This document shows, piece after piece, positions 38,291 through 52,319 of a DNA stretch of 64,000 nucleotides. Under the pieces are notes generated by a model. The model did no database searches. It saw only the letters and a program-made list of their open reading frames with translations, and was not told where the DNA came from. Position numbers and translations under genes: made by a program. The DNA is from Callaeas wilsoni. Taxonomy: Eukaryota; Chordata; Aves; Passeriformes; Callaeidae. The first letter of the stretch is position 1; every line of letters starts with the position of its first letter. Location: contig VWPU01014917.1 in assembly GCA_013398955.1 (NCBI GenBank), positions 1 through 64,000 of the forward strand, written 5' to 3'.

Positions 38291-41200
38291 ATCTGGCTGT
38301 TTTCAGCATCTTTTTGCCAAAAGTTCCTGTTCATCCAGGGAAAAATGAAGATTTTTTTTTTTTTAAAACACTGTTGAAAGGAGACTTGTAAATAATATAA
38401 AACAAGCAGAAAGCAAAGTCTTAAAAATTTTGATTGGTTTGAAAGGCTGTAGGTATTTGTTTTCTCTAGGAGGGATTGGATGAGCATAGTGGAAAACATG
38501 AAGGATTTTTCTTCAAAAGGAAAGAAGGGAATGGTGGATTTTGCTGGAGGTTTATAATGTGTATCTGTAAATAATCTGTATAAGAAACATTTGCTCTCGT
38601 GCAATTTCAAATGAATGCTCTTCTGTTACTGAATATAGTGAAAAGACGCTTTTGGTAGTTGCTGTCCACTCCAGCAGAACAGAAACTTCTGTCTAGTGAG
38701 GGAGAAAAGCCAATACATGTGCCCTTGTACCCTGGAGGGCTAACTAAAACATGGATGGGGATTGGACTGCTTTCCGGTCTCCAGAACTTTACCTGCTGCC
38801 ATTTGCACCCTTGAGAATAGCTGTGGGATTCAAGAGAATCAGATAGTTTTTATATGGGGACTGGTTTTGGAAGAGCCAGGATGAACATCTGGCCAAGTTA
38901 TGAGGCTGGCCCTGCCGAAGGTGTTGCAAATCAGCAAAAGGGTCAGCAGGAGCATGTAGGAAAACAACTTTTCAAGTCTGGAATGTGTTCATGGCTCACT
39001 TGCTTTTTGGGTTGCTTAGCTGTTTGGTTTTTTCCTCTTACTTCCAACACAAGTTACTTCGTGGATGCTTAATTGTGTGGGGTGGTAACGTGGAGGTTGT
39101 TTAGGCAGGCTGGCTGCTTTAAGGTGTTGGTGACAAGTAAAGCTCCTTTCCTTGGCTACCTTGAGGTTTTACAGAGAAAGCAAAGATGGTCAAGAAGCTG
39201 ATGTGTTTAAATTACCATGTAGTTGCTCAAGCTCTCTCTGTAGATGTCTTAACTGGCCTTCATGGTAGCCCACAAGGTAACACAGTCCTAAAATGCCGAG
39301 CATGAGTTTACTCAGGCAATATGCTATGAGCAATGAAAATGTCTTCAGGGAATATGTTTTCAAGACTTCTGTTCAGAAGGGATTCTTTTAAAGTAGTTCT
39401 GACAAATGGCTTCAACATTAATGTTTTTGCATTCCTTCTAGACACCCTATCTCAAGCCATTTTGGCTGGGTGAGCCCCATGACAGACCTTTTCCCTCTTT
39501 ATGGTGCTGTTCCTTCTGGGCTTGATTCAGAATCCGTTGGAGGCAATGGAGTCTGGCAGGGATCTCTAACATTCTTTTCCTGCTTATAGACTGTATTTTT
39601 TCCCACTTAATAGCACAATTGTGAGAATGAAAACTTTTTGTCACTTGTTTACATAAGTTGGGAATGCATTTGAAAGTTAATTTAGTTTTTGTCTTACAGA
39701 AACGATGTGGCTTATTTCTTGAAGCAGTACTGAAATCTAGCAGATTCTACGCTGATTTTGTATTAGTTTAAACAGAATGTATTTGTGTTTATTCATGGGT
39801 GGAAAATGCTCTCGACTTCTGATAGCTTTCTCTCTGTGTTTTATCTTGATGTCATTTCTGTGTTTCTCAATGCCAACAACAAGAAAAATAAGGGAGGTAC
39901 CAGTGAGAGATTGTCAGTGTGTTGCTGTGAGACTGTGAGACAGGAGACTGTGACTGCTTATTGACATTATTTACTCATGTTGTGAAGAATATATTAGTCC
40001 ACACAAATATTTTGATTTTTGTGATATTTAGCTATTAGGTCTGATGAAATGCAGAATCTGAAAAATGTAATCGATGGTCACAATAAAAAGCATGGAACAA
40101 AGCAAGAAAAAACCCCAACAAAAACACAAGGAAAACAGCTCCCTGGAAACATCAAACTAAAAAACCTGGTTATGGCAATTTTTGGAAGGTGTAAGAATTT
40201 CTACAGGGTAGCAGTATTCCAGTCTAAAATGTATGAGACTGAGATGTTGAACCACATTTTGAAATGGATGTTTAGCTCAAACTTTACTGTTGCAGAACGA
40301 ATGGTGATACAGATTAAGATTTCACGTTCCTAAAGAAATACATTGGTTTTTATGGATCAGTAAGTTAATGCTGTTCTTAATTACCTGACAAAGATTGAGG
40401 GCAGTAACTGTTACTACCTATTTTTCAAAACTTTATGCAGCTTTTTAACTTCTTAATCCTGATGCAGTTTCTTTGTTCATATTAAAAAAATAATTAGGTA
40501 AAATATTGAAATTAGTCTTTAGGTGGAACAGTAGTAATTAATTTTCATAGTTTTCTTGCGATAACCATTGAGAGCAAAATGAAATAAAATTACTGATCCT
40601 ATATGGTTTCTCTGTACAGAACAATAGGCAAGGCATCTCTGAGCATTCCTGCTTCCAGAGCATGTAATCAAAATAATTACACAAATGTGCATATATTTTG
40701 TAGGCCTGACAAATGAGACATGCGACTTTGAGGGATGTGTTCTGAAAGCAGGATGGAAGCAATTAACATTCAAAAGTTTCACCATAGAAATTATTTACCA
40801 GTTATGAGATGAGACTTTCTTATCAGTGGATCTCCTTGACACAGTATCTTTTGAAGAAATGATTGACAAGTTAAGGTTCCTAATAGTAAAATGCTACTAT
40901 TTCTGTAGTTAAAATGAATACTGATTTGTGAATATAAAATGTATTTAGAAAACAAGCATCTTCAAAATAATACCAAACTTGAATAAATTTTACTGCATGC
41001 CAAGGCTTGTTTTATTACATAGTTTTAGCTTTAAAGCTGGCTTGATGGTGTAGAAGTGAATCTTTTCTACATATATTGAAGTCAGAGACTTCAAGCCACT
41101 TTGCTCTCACTAAAAGACACAGAATGCAAGGTCTATGCAAGCTTTTGAAAAGAACCTGTGTGCTCTGTTTCGGTGTGTGCTGTCTAGGAGGGACCTGGAG

Positions 41201-42289
41201 TGTGACAGCCAGCACAGAAGTTTTTGCAATCACAACTTACTGTGTGTAATAGAAGTCTGGGGATGTCAGCTGGGAGTGCAGTCTGTGCACCTTACAGCTT
41301 CATTCCAGCCTAGATGGAGAACCTTCAGGCAAGTAGCCTACAAAAAAAAGTTGCAATACTGGATAGTGTTAACTTTCACTGATGTGCTGAACATGTCCTT
41401 CAAAGGGAAGCAGAGTCGGTTTTGGTCTTCTCCAAGTGCCCCAGTCTTGGAAACTGTACTGCATCCTTCCAGCTGCGAAGGAGCCAGCATCCATAGCAGT
41501 GGCTCCCTTGGCTTAGACAAGGATTTTTAATGAGCTCTTTACCCTCTGTGTCATTTTGGTTTGGGGTGGGCAGGAGCCTGGGGTTGGGGCAGGTCATGGG
41601 CAGCCCTTGGAATTGACATGAAATGTGAAGGGGCACAGTGCTTTTAATCCATGTGCCTGAGAGCAGTGTCAGAAGCTCATGGCAACTTTTGGGGTGTAAG
41701 ATGGCACTGCAAATACTGAGTACTAAAATGTTCTACAGTCCGGTTTTATCCGATGGGGGGTTTTTTGTGGGTGGTTTTTTTTTATGAGGGTGTTTAAATG
41801 ATGAGGTTTTTTAAGAGCTTGACTCACAATTTTGCAGCTTTTGTTTGTCAATACTGCAGCAGCTGTGTCTCTTTCTCTCACCCTTTGCCCCAGAGTTTAC
41901 TTAGTTGTAAAGGGAAAAATCTACGTCTGTACCAAAGTACCTGTGGAAACATTTGAAGATTTGCTATTTTTGAATTTAGTGATTACTGCTGGCAAATGAA
42001 TGCAATAAGAGTGCTTTTATTAAAAAATAATTTCCATTGCAAAATGTATTGCAAAAGTACTGTTGTGCTTAGCTCTTTCCCAACCCGTTACATACCAAAA
42101 AAAGTGCCAAACCAAAAAGCGTGTGAATAATTCTTACAGTTTTTCCTAGGATAACTTTTTTTAAAGATAGCCTAATTTGGCATTCAGGTTTACATGTGAA
42201 AATAGCTGAGAAGTCCAGTATTTTATGGTGGAAACTTAAATAAAAACAGCTTATGGAAACAGCTGATGCCAGATGTTCTATTTAAAACC

Positions 42290-42450
42290 ATTTAATTTTA
42301 TTAACATTGAAGCTGCTTAATAGCTGTGTTTGCACTCTGCCCTCCTCCATGACGAGGCTGTAATTTAAGTGAGCGGCTCTCGAGGCTTGGAAATGTGTTT
42401 CGCTTCAATTTGCGAGGAGGAAATCCCTTCCTCTCTACATAAACAGATCA
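42290..42450. promoter_or_regulatory. Candidate conserved non-coding patch
   Basis: A block of about 160 bp, more GC-rich than its surroundings, with several CpGs (GACGAGGCTG, GAGCGGCTCTCGAGG, TTTCGCTTC) and no repeat signature, coding frame or splice sites. Such patches in long introns are often enhancers. The call rests on composition only. Confidence 0.2.
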
Positions 42451-43736
42451 TCTGTGTGCCTTCAGGTAGGGCTGCCAGAAAGTGCTTCAGGGCTGCTCTG
42501 AACTCCTGTTGCAAGTAGAACTACTGATTTGAGAATCCAAACCTGGAACAACAACCAGCACTGTGGGCAGTCACCGTCTGCTGGGGCAAACCTGTGTAGT
42601 ATCACCCAGAGCGTGTGGGCAGCCGAGGGAGTTTGTGCTGGGTAATTAATAAAAGCTGTGAATTGGCTACACTTTCTATTCCATGGCAACTGTTCCTGTG
42701 TGTGCTCCTACCTGGTGGAAAACGCAGAGGTTTGTGTAAGCAAGCTCACACTCTGTTTTATCCCATGGGAATCCATTTGTCTATGTGCTTGGTGTGTGGC
42801 GTGTGTTTGTTTGGTTTACCCCTGACTAAACTAAGGTGATAATCTGCTTCTGATAAAAATAAATGTCTCCAATTTAACCTCCAGTTGTGAGCTAACAGCT
42901 TAAACTGCTGCAAATCTACGACTAGCCCAGGATCTCCGGTAATGAAGCCATGAAAATTAGTGAATACTGCCAGGGTTAAGACCACAGCAGTACAGCAAAA
43001 CAGTAGTTTATTTCACATTTACTGCTCAGTAATTGTGCTTGCTAGCAAAAGCATCGATGGCCCAGCAATAAATATAAAGCCCATTTCCAAACTGGAATTA
43101 ATTTGGAGAAATAAGTGACCCGAGAACAGCGTTTTATATTTAAGAATTTGTATGTCAAGTTAGGAAGAAGCCCTTGCCAAATCTGATGCTAATGGAAAAC
43201 TTCCAAAAGCAGAAAGAGACACAAACTAGTATGTCTATCAGTGCAAAGTAGACTTCCTTTTTATGTACTTACATACACATATGCCTGTTCTACTGCAAGG
43301 TAGGACAGCTTTAAAATAGTTCTTGCTGAGTCTGGGTAAAATATTAGCATTCTGAGAAAGCATAAATTATCAATTAAGTGAGTAGAACATTGCTTTGAAA
43401 TGTATTGTGCCGCTTTGAATAATATCTTCTTCACTTTGTTATATTTTTAGTATCATCAATTAAATTGGAAAACCGTAAAAGATTGGGATTTTTCTCTTAA
43501 AGTAGTAGGGAATGATTCCTAGTAAAAGGGAAATATTTATGAAAAATTCTTAAAACTATTTTTTACAAACTCAGTTTTTTGCCTTTTTTAATTATAAAAA
43601 AATTAGATGCCTTTTTTGGAACTGTAAGTCAGATTAAGGTCAGGTATCAGGGGCCTTTGTGAGAAAGGAAATTATTATGCAGGTGTTGTTTGTTTCTGTT
43701 CTGGAACTATGGAACTTCTAATGAAGTTGATCTCAA

Positions 43737-44310
43737 AATCACCAAATGGGTCAGGTTGGAAGGGACCACAGTGGGACTTCTGGTCCAACCTCCCTGTTCA
43801 AGCAGGGTCATCCCAGAGCCCATTTCACAGGATCGTGTCCTGATTGTTCTTGACTATCTTCAAGGAAGGAGACTTTGCAACCTGTTCAGTACTTGGTCAC
43901 CTGCACAGTAAAGAAGTTCTTTCTTATGTCCAGGCGGAGCTTCCTGTGCATCGTTTTCTGCCCATTGCCTCTTGTCCTATTGCTTGGCACCACTGAGCAG
44001 AGCCTGGATCCATCCTCTTGACACTTTTCCTTCAGATACTTCCAGACGCTGTTGAGATCCTCTCTTGATTGTCTCCCCTGGAGGCTGAACAGGCCCAGCA
44101 CCCTCAACCTTTCCCCATAAGAGAGATGCTCCAGTCTCTTAATGATCTTTGTAGCCCTCTGTTCTACGTGCTCCAGGAGCTCCATGTCTCTCTTGTCCTG
44201 CGGAGCCCAGAACTGGACACAGCACTCCAGATGTGGCCTCACCAGGACTGAGTAGAAGGGCAGGATCACCTCCCTTGACCTGCAGGCAATGCCATTCCTA
44301 ATGCGCCCAG
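43737..44310 (-). mobile_element. CR1 fragment with a 172-codon open frame
   Basis: A reverse-oriented CR1 of about 575 bp. On the minus strand an open frame at 43886-44404 reads through CRSREVILPFYSVLVRPHLE, VQFWAPQDKRDMELLEHVEQ and [15 protein letters not shown], which is the ORF2 C-terminus of a CR1. The first 30 or so codons lie outside the element. No stop interrupts the CR1-derived part, so it is less decayed than its neighbours. It lacks the RT catalytic region and is not a gene. The left end (AATCACCAAATGGGTCAGG) has lost the octamer tail. Confidence 0.93.
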
Positions 44311-44329
44311 ACCACCCAAAGTGGTCTGG
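44307..44329. repeat. Perfect 9-bp inverted repeat at a CR1 edge
   Basis: CCAGACCAC (44307-44315), a 5-base spacer CCAAA, then GTGGTCTGG (44321-44329). It lies across the 5'-truncation edge of the CR1 at 43737-44310. It may be chance or relate to the target site. Confidence 0.7.
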
Positions 44330-47300
44330 AACCAAAACTGTGGGTCCCACAGTGTGGCTGGTAGCACTGGAGGGACCCTTTGCCTGAAGATGTGGAAATG
44401 TCAAGTGACCCAGCTGTTGGAGATTAATTTATTTTACTTTCCTCCTTGTCCTATAGGTTTCCAGCTCTTCTAACATTTTTTTCCCCAAAATCCAGATATT
44501 TCAAGGCATCTGTTTCTCCAAGCATGAAGAGGTTTTAAATTAAAATCCTCATGTAATGTGAACTTCAAAGTACAGATGATAGGAAAACCACATGACCAGA
44601 AATTACCCAGTGTAAAGATTCCTGGGAGGAATGTGCTGCCAGGGCTTGACAGTTACTGACAGCAGTGGGAAATCTATAGCCTAAGAACTGGAAAGCATTG
44701 GTCAAGTGGTGTGTCATCTCTGAGGAAGAACATGATGCGAGGTTGACAAGAAGTGTGGAGACAACGCTTTTGGTTTTCTGTTTCACTCAGAAACAATATT
44801 ATTTTTAAAATAGCTCTTCTAATGCAATTCTCTTCATCATTTTCCAACTCATAAAGTTTGTGTTTTCTTAATACAAAAATATAAGGTGGAGATTTAATTT
44901 ATCATACTATCAGTATTTCACAAAATAACAGGATGAACATCCTCCTGAAAACAGTCATATATGGGTTGAGCTTTTGGTTTGGGAAGTGACATAGTTTCGT
45001 TCACGAATGACAGCTCTTGAAAAATGTTCATTTTCTGACTGTGAAGGCAGCAGTCCACCCTCAAATATTTGAGGGGCTGTTGGAAGATTTTTGTTTTAAT
45101 GCGTGGAAATTGAGCCATTAACAACTGAGAAAGAGCCAGCATGATAATTCAGAAAGTACGGGGAGGAAGTGGAGGAGGGGATTCTCACTTTCCAGCTTCT
45201 GAAGTTTGCTTGCACGTAAACTACTAAAAAGGACAAATGGAACAAATGTTTCCCCCATTTTGAACTCATTGCATTTTAGAGAGTGTAAAAGTGATTAATT
45301 ATCTTTTGACAGAAATCACTGCCTTGTGGTGAGGTACGCAGAAGACTCCACCTTTTACTGACATATACTCAGAATACATTAGTGATAAATAATTTGGTGC
45401 TATTCATGTGGCTTATAATGCATACTTGGTGAATCCCTTGATTGTTTCACTCGACACTTTTGAGTTTCTCATTTTCTTCTCCCTTCTCCTTCTATCTCAT
45501 TTTGTTTCCATTTAAAAACAGAGGGGAAAAAAGAAAAAAATAATTACAACCTTGCCTAATAAATGTACTTGTGAAGAGTTAGGGGGACGTAAAAACCCAT
45601 CACCTTGTAATGACAGTCTGTAGGTAGTCCTTATTTGCATAGCTGTGTAGACAATGGTGTGTCAGCCAGGGCTCTTCCACTCACTGGCATTCAGATGTAA
45701 CTTTTTTGGGTGGTTTATAAGTTTTTAGTAGGGAATGAGGCAGTTGTTAAAATCATGTTGACAAGCATAGAATGTAGTATTGGAATAATCTGCAGGGGAA
45801 AAAAAATGTACCAATCTCAGCATATTTTGTTCTTTTGTATACTCTTGCTTGCACTAATAATTGGCAAGATTTTGCCTGCCCAGTTTTTGCTTAGGGAATA
45901 TGTTGGGATTATTTCTACTTGGATTAGTAAAGTTTTAATTATTTTTATGTTTCGGGTTTTTTTAATGCAGAATAAACAGACGTGAATAGTTGCTATCTGT
46001 TTACTTATTTTTGTCTGCTCTTGTCAAATGTTTGTTACTTTAGTAAATGTGTCATGATCCAGGAATGCTCTGAATAAAACCACTCTGCTAAATAATTAGA
46101 TGATTTACAAGTGTATTGCAAGAACAGGATGCCGACACATTCTGACTTCACACCAATTTTTTAGATGGAAAAAATGAGGTAAGAAAGAAAAGCCCACTGA
46201 CTTCCTATGAGAATGAGTGTGTGTTTGCCTCCAACAGCCTGTCATGTACCCTAATAAGTTGCTAGTACTGTCATCTATTTGAAGAATATTAGCATGTAAA
46301 AGACTTATTTTTAATTATTGGGACTATTTCCTAAGCTCCTCTGCTTCCATTATTCAATGGCAATAACATGAGCTTGAACATGACAGTTGAATCTTTGGAT
46401 AATAATCACCTAAGAACTACAAAAAGGTTATTTGTTTGGATAAGATTTTCGGATGAGTTTCAGGGAGATTCTTAATTTTGCTCTCTATCACATGTGCACT
46501 CTTTTACTTTCAAAAAACTTGGCTTTCATACAGCTTTTTTTTTAGAACTGTCAGAATTTTTTTCCAATCTCTTGAATCTGCAGTTGAATGGAGAAGCATA
46601 TTATAGTGAAACGGCAGTCAAACCGTATCTTAACAGCTTTGAAATCAAAGCCTAGGATTTATGCTGTCTGATTAATAGCAGGTTAAAAAACACTTTCCTT
46701 ATTGTGTGTGTGCTGGCTTGCAGATCTTTTCCAGGGAAAACCTGATAGACTCGAGTGCTTGAACTCTGGCAAAAAATTCATCCTTTATGCATTCAACAAG
46801 GAACAGTTTGTTTTCCATTGCTGCTGTGGAGTACCTTAAACTATGAAGCAACTGACTGTGAGGCAATACCCCATTGCAGAAGCATTTTCCACTCCCTAAA
46901 AGGTGTGTGCAAGTGAGGATGGTAATGGATGGGTTCTGAAATGAAAAAGCAAAAGCCATTTGCAAAAGTAATGCACTCTAGAGCAGGTCTGTTGCCATGT
47001 GTTTGCTTCTGGTGGCATACTGTAGTCTAGGTTTCTTTTGTGGGAGTCAGTGATTCTTTTTGATCTCAAGAGTTTCTGGATGCTGTTCTCATTAAGCTAC
47101 TTACGTTGGAAAACATGGATGCGATTATTGGAGATGGTTAGTGGTCCACAAAGAAACCTGAGTGCTATGAGAAGCTGTAGCAAAATGTGAAGCATGTGCT
47201 GTGCATGTGTATTTTGAAAGGAGCATCTGTGGTAGATAGGTTTTCATAATGGTTAGATTGTTACATCAGGCAGAATTAGGTGCAGAATTGTTATAGGGTA

Positions 47301-50300
47301 AGTTGTCAGGTTAGGCTGATGTTAAATGCTGTCCACGTCTGGAAATAGTTTCAGTGTTATCAGGTTGAGGTTAGTTTTCATCCAGCCCCTGCCCTTTTTG
47401 GGATAAATGGGCAACAGCCCACCATGTTAGTTTAGCTTGGTTCAGTAACCCATTGTGTTTGCTTTGGTAGTGGTTCTGAAGGATTTTGAAAAAACCATCT
47501 GGTTATTTCACGAGGGGCTTGGTGTCAGGTAAATGTGTGCCTGGCTCATCTGGTTCCCACTGGTTCAGAGTGGGATTCGGCTGTGAGTGATTGACTGATA
47601 CTGCACTTCATAAAAGTGTGAAAAACTGAGTATGGGGGGAGCAGGAGGCTGGGGGAGCAGCAAACCTTCCCATCTAATAACAACTGAATAATAAAAGTAC
47701 AAGATATCTATGCTGTTAGCTAGTATATGATTTTATTTTCCTTTCTTTTCCTTGATTTGGTGAAACTTTAGAGGGCAAACCTTACTTAACCTGTAGGTTT
47801 TTATGTAGTTTTGCAAGTTAAATGCAGGCTGCAGCTTCGAGCCTCTTGCTCTTCACAGGCTCTAAAGTAGGGTGAGGAAGGGCATCAGCTGTGCTGTTAG
47901 CCCAGTGCAGTGGAAAAGGCAAGGTACATCCTCTGGACCCCCATGCTTGCAATCCCTTTACTACTATTGCCAGTTTGAATTGAAACTCCTAGTATTCATT
48001 TTCTACCACATCTAGGCTATCTTTCCAGAATCTTGGCTGGGATCTGAGGGAAAGGATACTCATTAGTTTAAATATCCAAACTTCTATGTGCACAAACAAA
48101 CTACTTTGTAGTTTTCAAAGGTTTTGCATAATTGTCCTTTCTAGCACAGCAAATGATTTTTCTCTCCGAGTTATCATCAAGAATTATCCCTGTCTACAAC
48201 TGACGATAACACTAATCTTAATGGATGGAATCCCTGCTTGGAACAGAGTAAAATGAGAGTCATGGGAATATGCTACTTGAAAACTGCTCTGAGGGTAGAA
48301 TATGATTGCCTATTATAATCTATTTATTTCTTTAAATAAAACAAAAAAAACCCAGTCACCCCAACAAGATGCATCACTCTTAGTTGCTGCATTGCCATAT
48401 GAATGTGTGTGGCACTGCATGAAAGATTCAGATCCAAGTTGGCCTTTATGGGGTAATGGTTTTTATGTACTTTAAATATTTCAGAAATAGAACAGACCCT
48501 AGCTAAGAGTAGAGCTTAGACAGTCTCTTATCTCCATTAACTGGAAAGATCCAAATTTTTTGTGAGCTAAAATCATGGCCTCTAACAGTGTTGGACTCAA
48601 CTTCTGCTTATGATGGCCTTTTGATGATTCAGATGTCTGCTACAGATTTTATTTTTTGAGCAAATACAATGAACAATAGTAAGTTTGCTTGTCTGTGCGA
48701 CAGTAGAGTGTTATTAAAACCATTGCAATTTCTCTGCTCCTCTGCTCTAAAACTGTAGCTTTTTCCATGGTTTTTAAGTATTGTGTAGAAAGCAAAACAG
48801 GAGGTGCCCAGAAGGATATAGCATGGCCTTTTGTAGAATTAACACCTTTAATCTGATGAATTTTCTTTATTGAGTTATTAAGGAATCACTAAGAAAGTGA
48901 AAAGTGATTTTCTACTTTGATTTTAAATGATAAAATAATATGTTTTTGGAAGCAGAGATTGTTTTAAAACAGGCTAAATTTATTGAATTGATATATCTAG
49001 ACCTTCAGAAGAATATTAGGAAGTCTGAATAGTTGCTGTCCTGAAAGAAAGAAAACATTGAAATAGAAAATATATGTTAATTGATGCATTCTCCTATTTT
49101 ACAAAGATGAGCTTTGTCAAGGAAATGATTGTGGTCTGTCTTGCTGATAATGCCAATGAATCTTAATTGGATATTTACATAAAAATCCCATTTTTGATGC
49201 CAGCAGGTCTTTAGTATAGGTCTGAGAATAAGGATGTCGTGTCTTAATAAAATAGATTCTCTTAAAATTTCCTTTTAAAGTTTCCTTGAAGCATTAAGAG
49301 GAAAACTGTGTGTTGGTTTCTTTTAATGTGTGGTTTTCTGGTTAAATTATTATTATTTTGTTTATTAATATGTTTTTCCCCTCTGTACCCTTAACAACAT
49401 TCTTGGTATTTCCCTTCTGGTCAAGGGATTGCTTGGCTCAGTCAAAGGCTTTACTTCAAAACAAGTAACTGTTTAAGACAGCCAATTTAGGTACTATTTT
49501 CAAAATGTCATTTAAATCAAGACTTAGAAATATATAATTGAGTGAAACTATTTGTAATGTGGTACATAAACAATGACAAAATAAAGCATTTGTATTCCAT
49601 AAGACAGGCACTCAGTGAGCTGTTGACGTATATTTATTTATTTTAATTTATTAGCAAAGTCGAATATAGAAAAAGTTTTGTGTCTTGTTAACTCCAAAGA
49701 CTAGAAGTTAATCTTACAGCAATAATGATTCTGATCTCAACACAGATCAACAGAATGCTATGTCAGCACAATATGTGAAATTTACCTGCTCTTCTACTGC
49801 TAAATTGCAGCTATTAAATTAATTCTGTTAAATACTTCTTGGATTTTTTAAAAATAAATAGTAGCCAGTTGCACTCACTGAAATTTTTTTTTTTAAAAAA
49901 AAGTCATATCAATAAAAATACAAGCCTTAGTTAAGAGTAGATTACAAATATTGTTACATGTCTAGGTTTTGTTTTTAATAAATGAATCTTGTTTGTTGGA
50001 AATAGTCTTTTCTGCAGTGTATTTTTGATCCTAATTTGTTTTTAATGCAAACGGCCTTTCTGTCCCATGGTACCCCCCTTCCCTGCCCTGGTATCACAAC
50101 AAGCTTGCCTTACAGGCTTGCTTTTTAATACTATTCGGCCAGTAGTTCCTGAGTCCGTGAAATCATGGATGGATTTCAAGTTACCCCTTTTTTTTTGGAA
50201 TTTATTATTGTAACATGCTTTCCAGGAAACTGATATGTATCATGGATGTAGTAATTTTCAGAGGTGATCTTCATTTTGCAAAAGTGTTATTCATATTGCA

Positions 50301-50748
50301 TGAGAGTCAGAAGTATTCATTAGGAAATTGCGGAATTTCTATGATTTTGCATGTGGCTGGTCTTATTATAACTAGCTGCTGTGTGGTAAATCTAGTATGC
50401 CTAAACCCCACGGAATGCCTCTGTAGTGATGATCATGGTGTGCCCTGGGGAGAACCTGGGGGAATGCACCATCATAAGTGAGCCTTCACCTTTGTGATTT
50501 CTGGGGCTTGAATCATATTGATTTTGGTAGACTGGAAAAATTGCCAATGCGACCAGTGGGGGATAAAAATGATTGTTTGTGTGTGTGTGAATTTTCTGTC
50601 CTGGGAGGTATTACAGTCGCAACAACAGCGTAGAATAGAGCTTGTAGAAGAGCGCTTGCTCTAAGTCTTGCTTTAAGTTTTCAGGGGTCTTTGTAAGGAG
50701 GTGAGGTAGAGGAGAAAGTAGCACCACTGTTGAAGCTTGGAGAACTAC

Positions 50749-50769
50749 AAAAAAAAAAAAAAAAAAAAA
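50749..50769. repeat. A21 tract
   Basis: An uninterrupted run of 21 A after AGAACTAC. A short (GT)6 run lies nearby at 50578-50589. Confidence 0.9.
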
Positions 50770-52241
50770 GGCCTTGTTTATATTGAGAAACATCATGCAT
50801 TAGATTTTTAGAAAAGAGAGAAAAACTGTATTAAATTGTAATGGGCCAGAATCTTTACAGGCGTTTAAATGGTGCTGATTTCTCAGGTCCTTGTGTTCAT
50901 TCACTCTCTGATGGCTGGACACTACCTACTGTCTGTTCTACCAGCAAATCACCACAGACCTGTAGATTTCAGCAGAGAGCTGGTGAAGTCATTGTACCCT
51001 ACAGACTGCCGAAACACTAGAGTGTGCCATGATAGTAACGTCCTTTATTTGTTAAATTAGCAGTTTCTTTTAGTTGATTAGTTTTTCAGGATGGGAAGAA
51101 TAATATGTCTGATTATATATACTTCCTTTTTCTTTGCTAACTCTGGGTTATCCTTTTACAATTCTGAAATAAACAATCCATACTCAATTCTTCCATTTTC
51201 TGATTTTGTTATCTTGGAGAATTTGTTTATGTCAGGTGCATCAACAAGTCCATTAAGGGAGATCAAGAGAAGCAGTTTCTGTACAGAATCAGATGTTGGG
51301 AAGGACAAGAGGTTTGGTCAAAAATTTTTCACTAACTTGGCAAATTAAATATTCCAGAGGAGTCCTGGCACTCATGTGGGAAGAGGCAGCTGTTAGAAAT
51401 CTGCAGAGTATGAACACAGGCAAAGACTATGTCCAACCAGAACAACAGGAGGAGTTTAGGTGGACAGAGTTCTAAACCTGGAACTGCTCCAGGGAATTTC
51501 ACAGCCTGATCTACAGCCTGCTTTTGTGGGGGCAATAGCATTTGCTGCTTGGCGCTTCAAGTTTTTAAAAGAAGGGTCACACTTCGCCCGCTTTGTCCTA
51601 ATGATGTCCAAGCAGACCCATTAAAGAGTAATTTCAATTAAACATTTTTGGTTTTGCTCTTTTTAAAAACCCCTCTGTTTATTTTTGTTTAAATCTATAG
51701 AGAAATGTTGCCATTCTGAAACTGGAACTAAGTCCTCTATTAGCAGGTGCACAGGTTGACATTAACCACTTTTTTTCAGGTCCTTACTTTTATTTATTTT
51801 CCTGTATGTTTTCCTAGGGGCAATATTTTTCTGAAAACACCTGCCACTACTTCCCTTACCTTTCTTCCCCTGCAGATCTTTCAGAGAAATAATATAAAAC
51901 TTTTGGCTTCTTTTTTTTCATGAAAATAATTAAAAATATTTTTGTTCTGCAGAATAACTGGGGGCAGGAGAACAATAAGGTGGGGAAGAACTTCTGTTGT
52001 TGCCAGAACACTGTTTTAAGTTACATTCAGTAGAAGATTCTGCTGGATGTCTTCTGTGTGAAAGGTTTGGCCCTGAAGCCTCTCAGCAGAGTTGCAAAGT
52101 ATATAACTGAGAAAGGTTGTGCTGGTTTGTGCTCTAACTTGTATGTAGAAGTGGGTCTAGGGTTCGCATGGCACAAACTCAGCTGCATCTGATTGTGTTC
52201 TAAAACCAGTGTTTCTTCATGCGTGTTTTCCCACAATAAAT

Positions 52242-52319
52242 TCACTGAATCGCAGAATGTCTGAGGTTGGAAGAGACCTCTGGAGGTCATCTGGGACACC
52301 TAGAGCCACTTGTCCAGGA
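52242..52319 (-). mobile_element. CR1 scrap, 3' terminal fragment
   Basis: A stretch of about 78 bp beginning TCACTGAATCGCAGAATGTC and continuing GAGGTTGGAAGAGACCTCTG and GAGGTCATCTGG, then CCTAGAGCCACTTGTCCAGG. This is the reverse complement of a CR1 3' end, with about 20 bp missing in the middle where other copies have a CCAACCCCCCTG-like stretch. Confidence 0.8.

Noticed and set aside
41563..41600. second G-quadruplex motif
   Set aside because: Four G-runs are present but one loop is 9 nt, outside the usual limit of 7.
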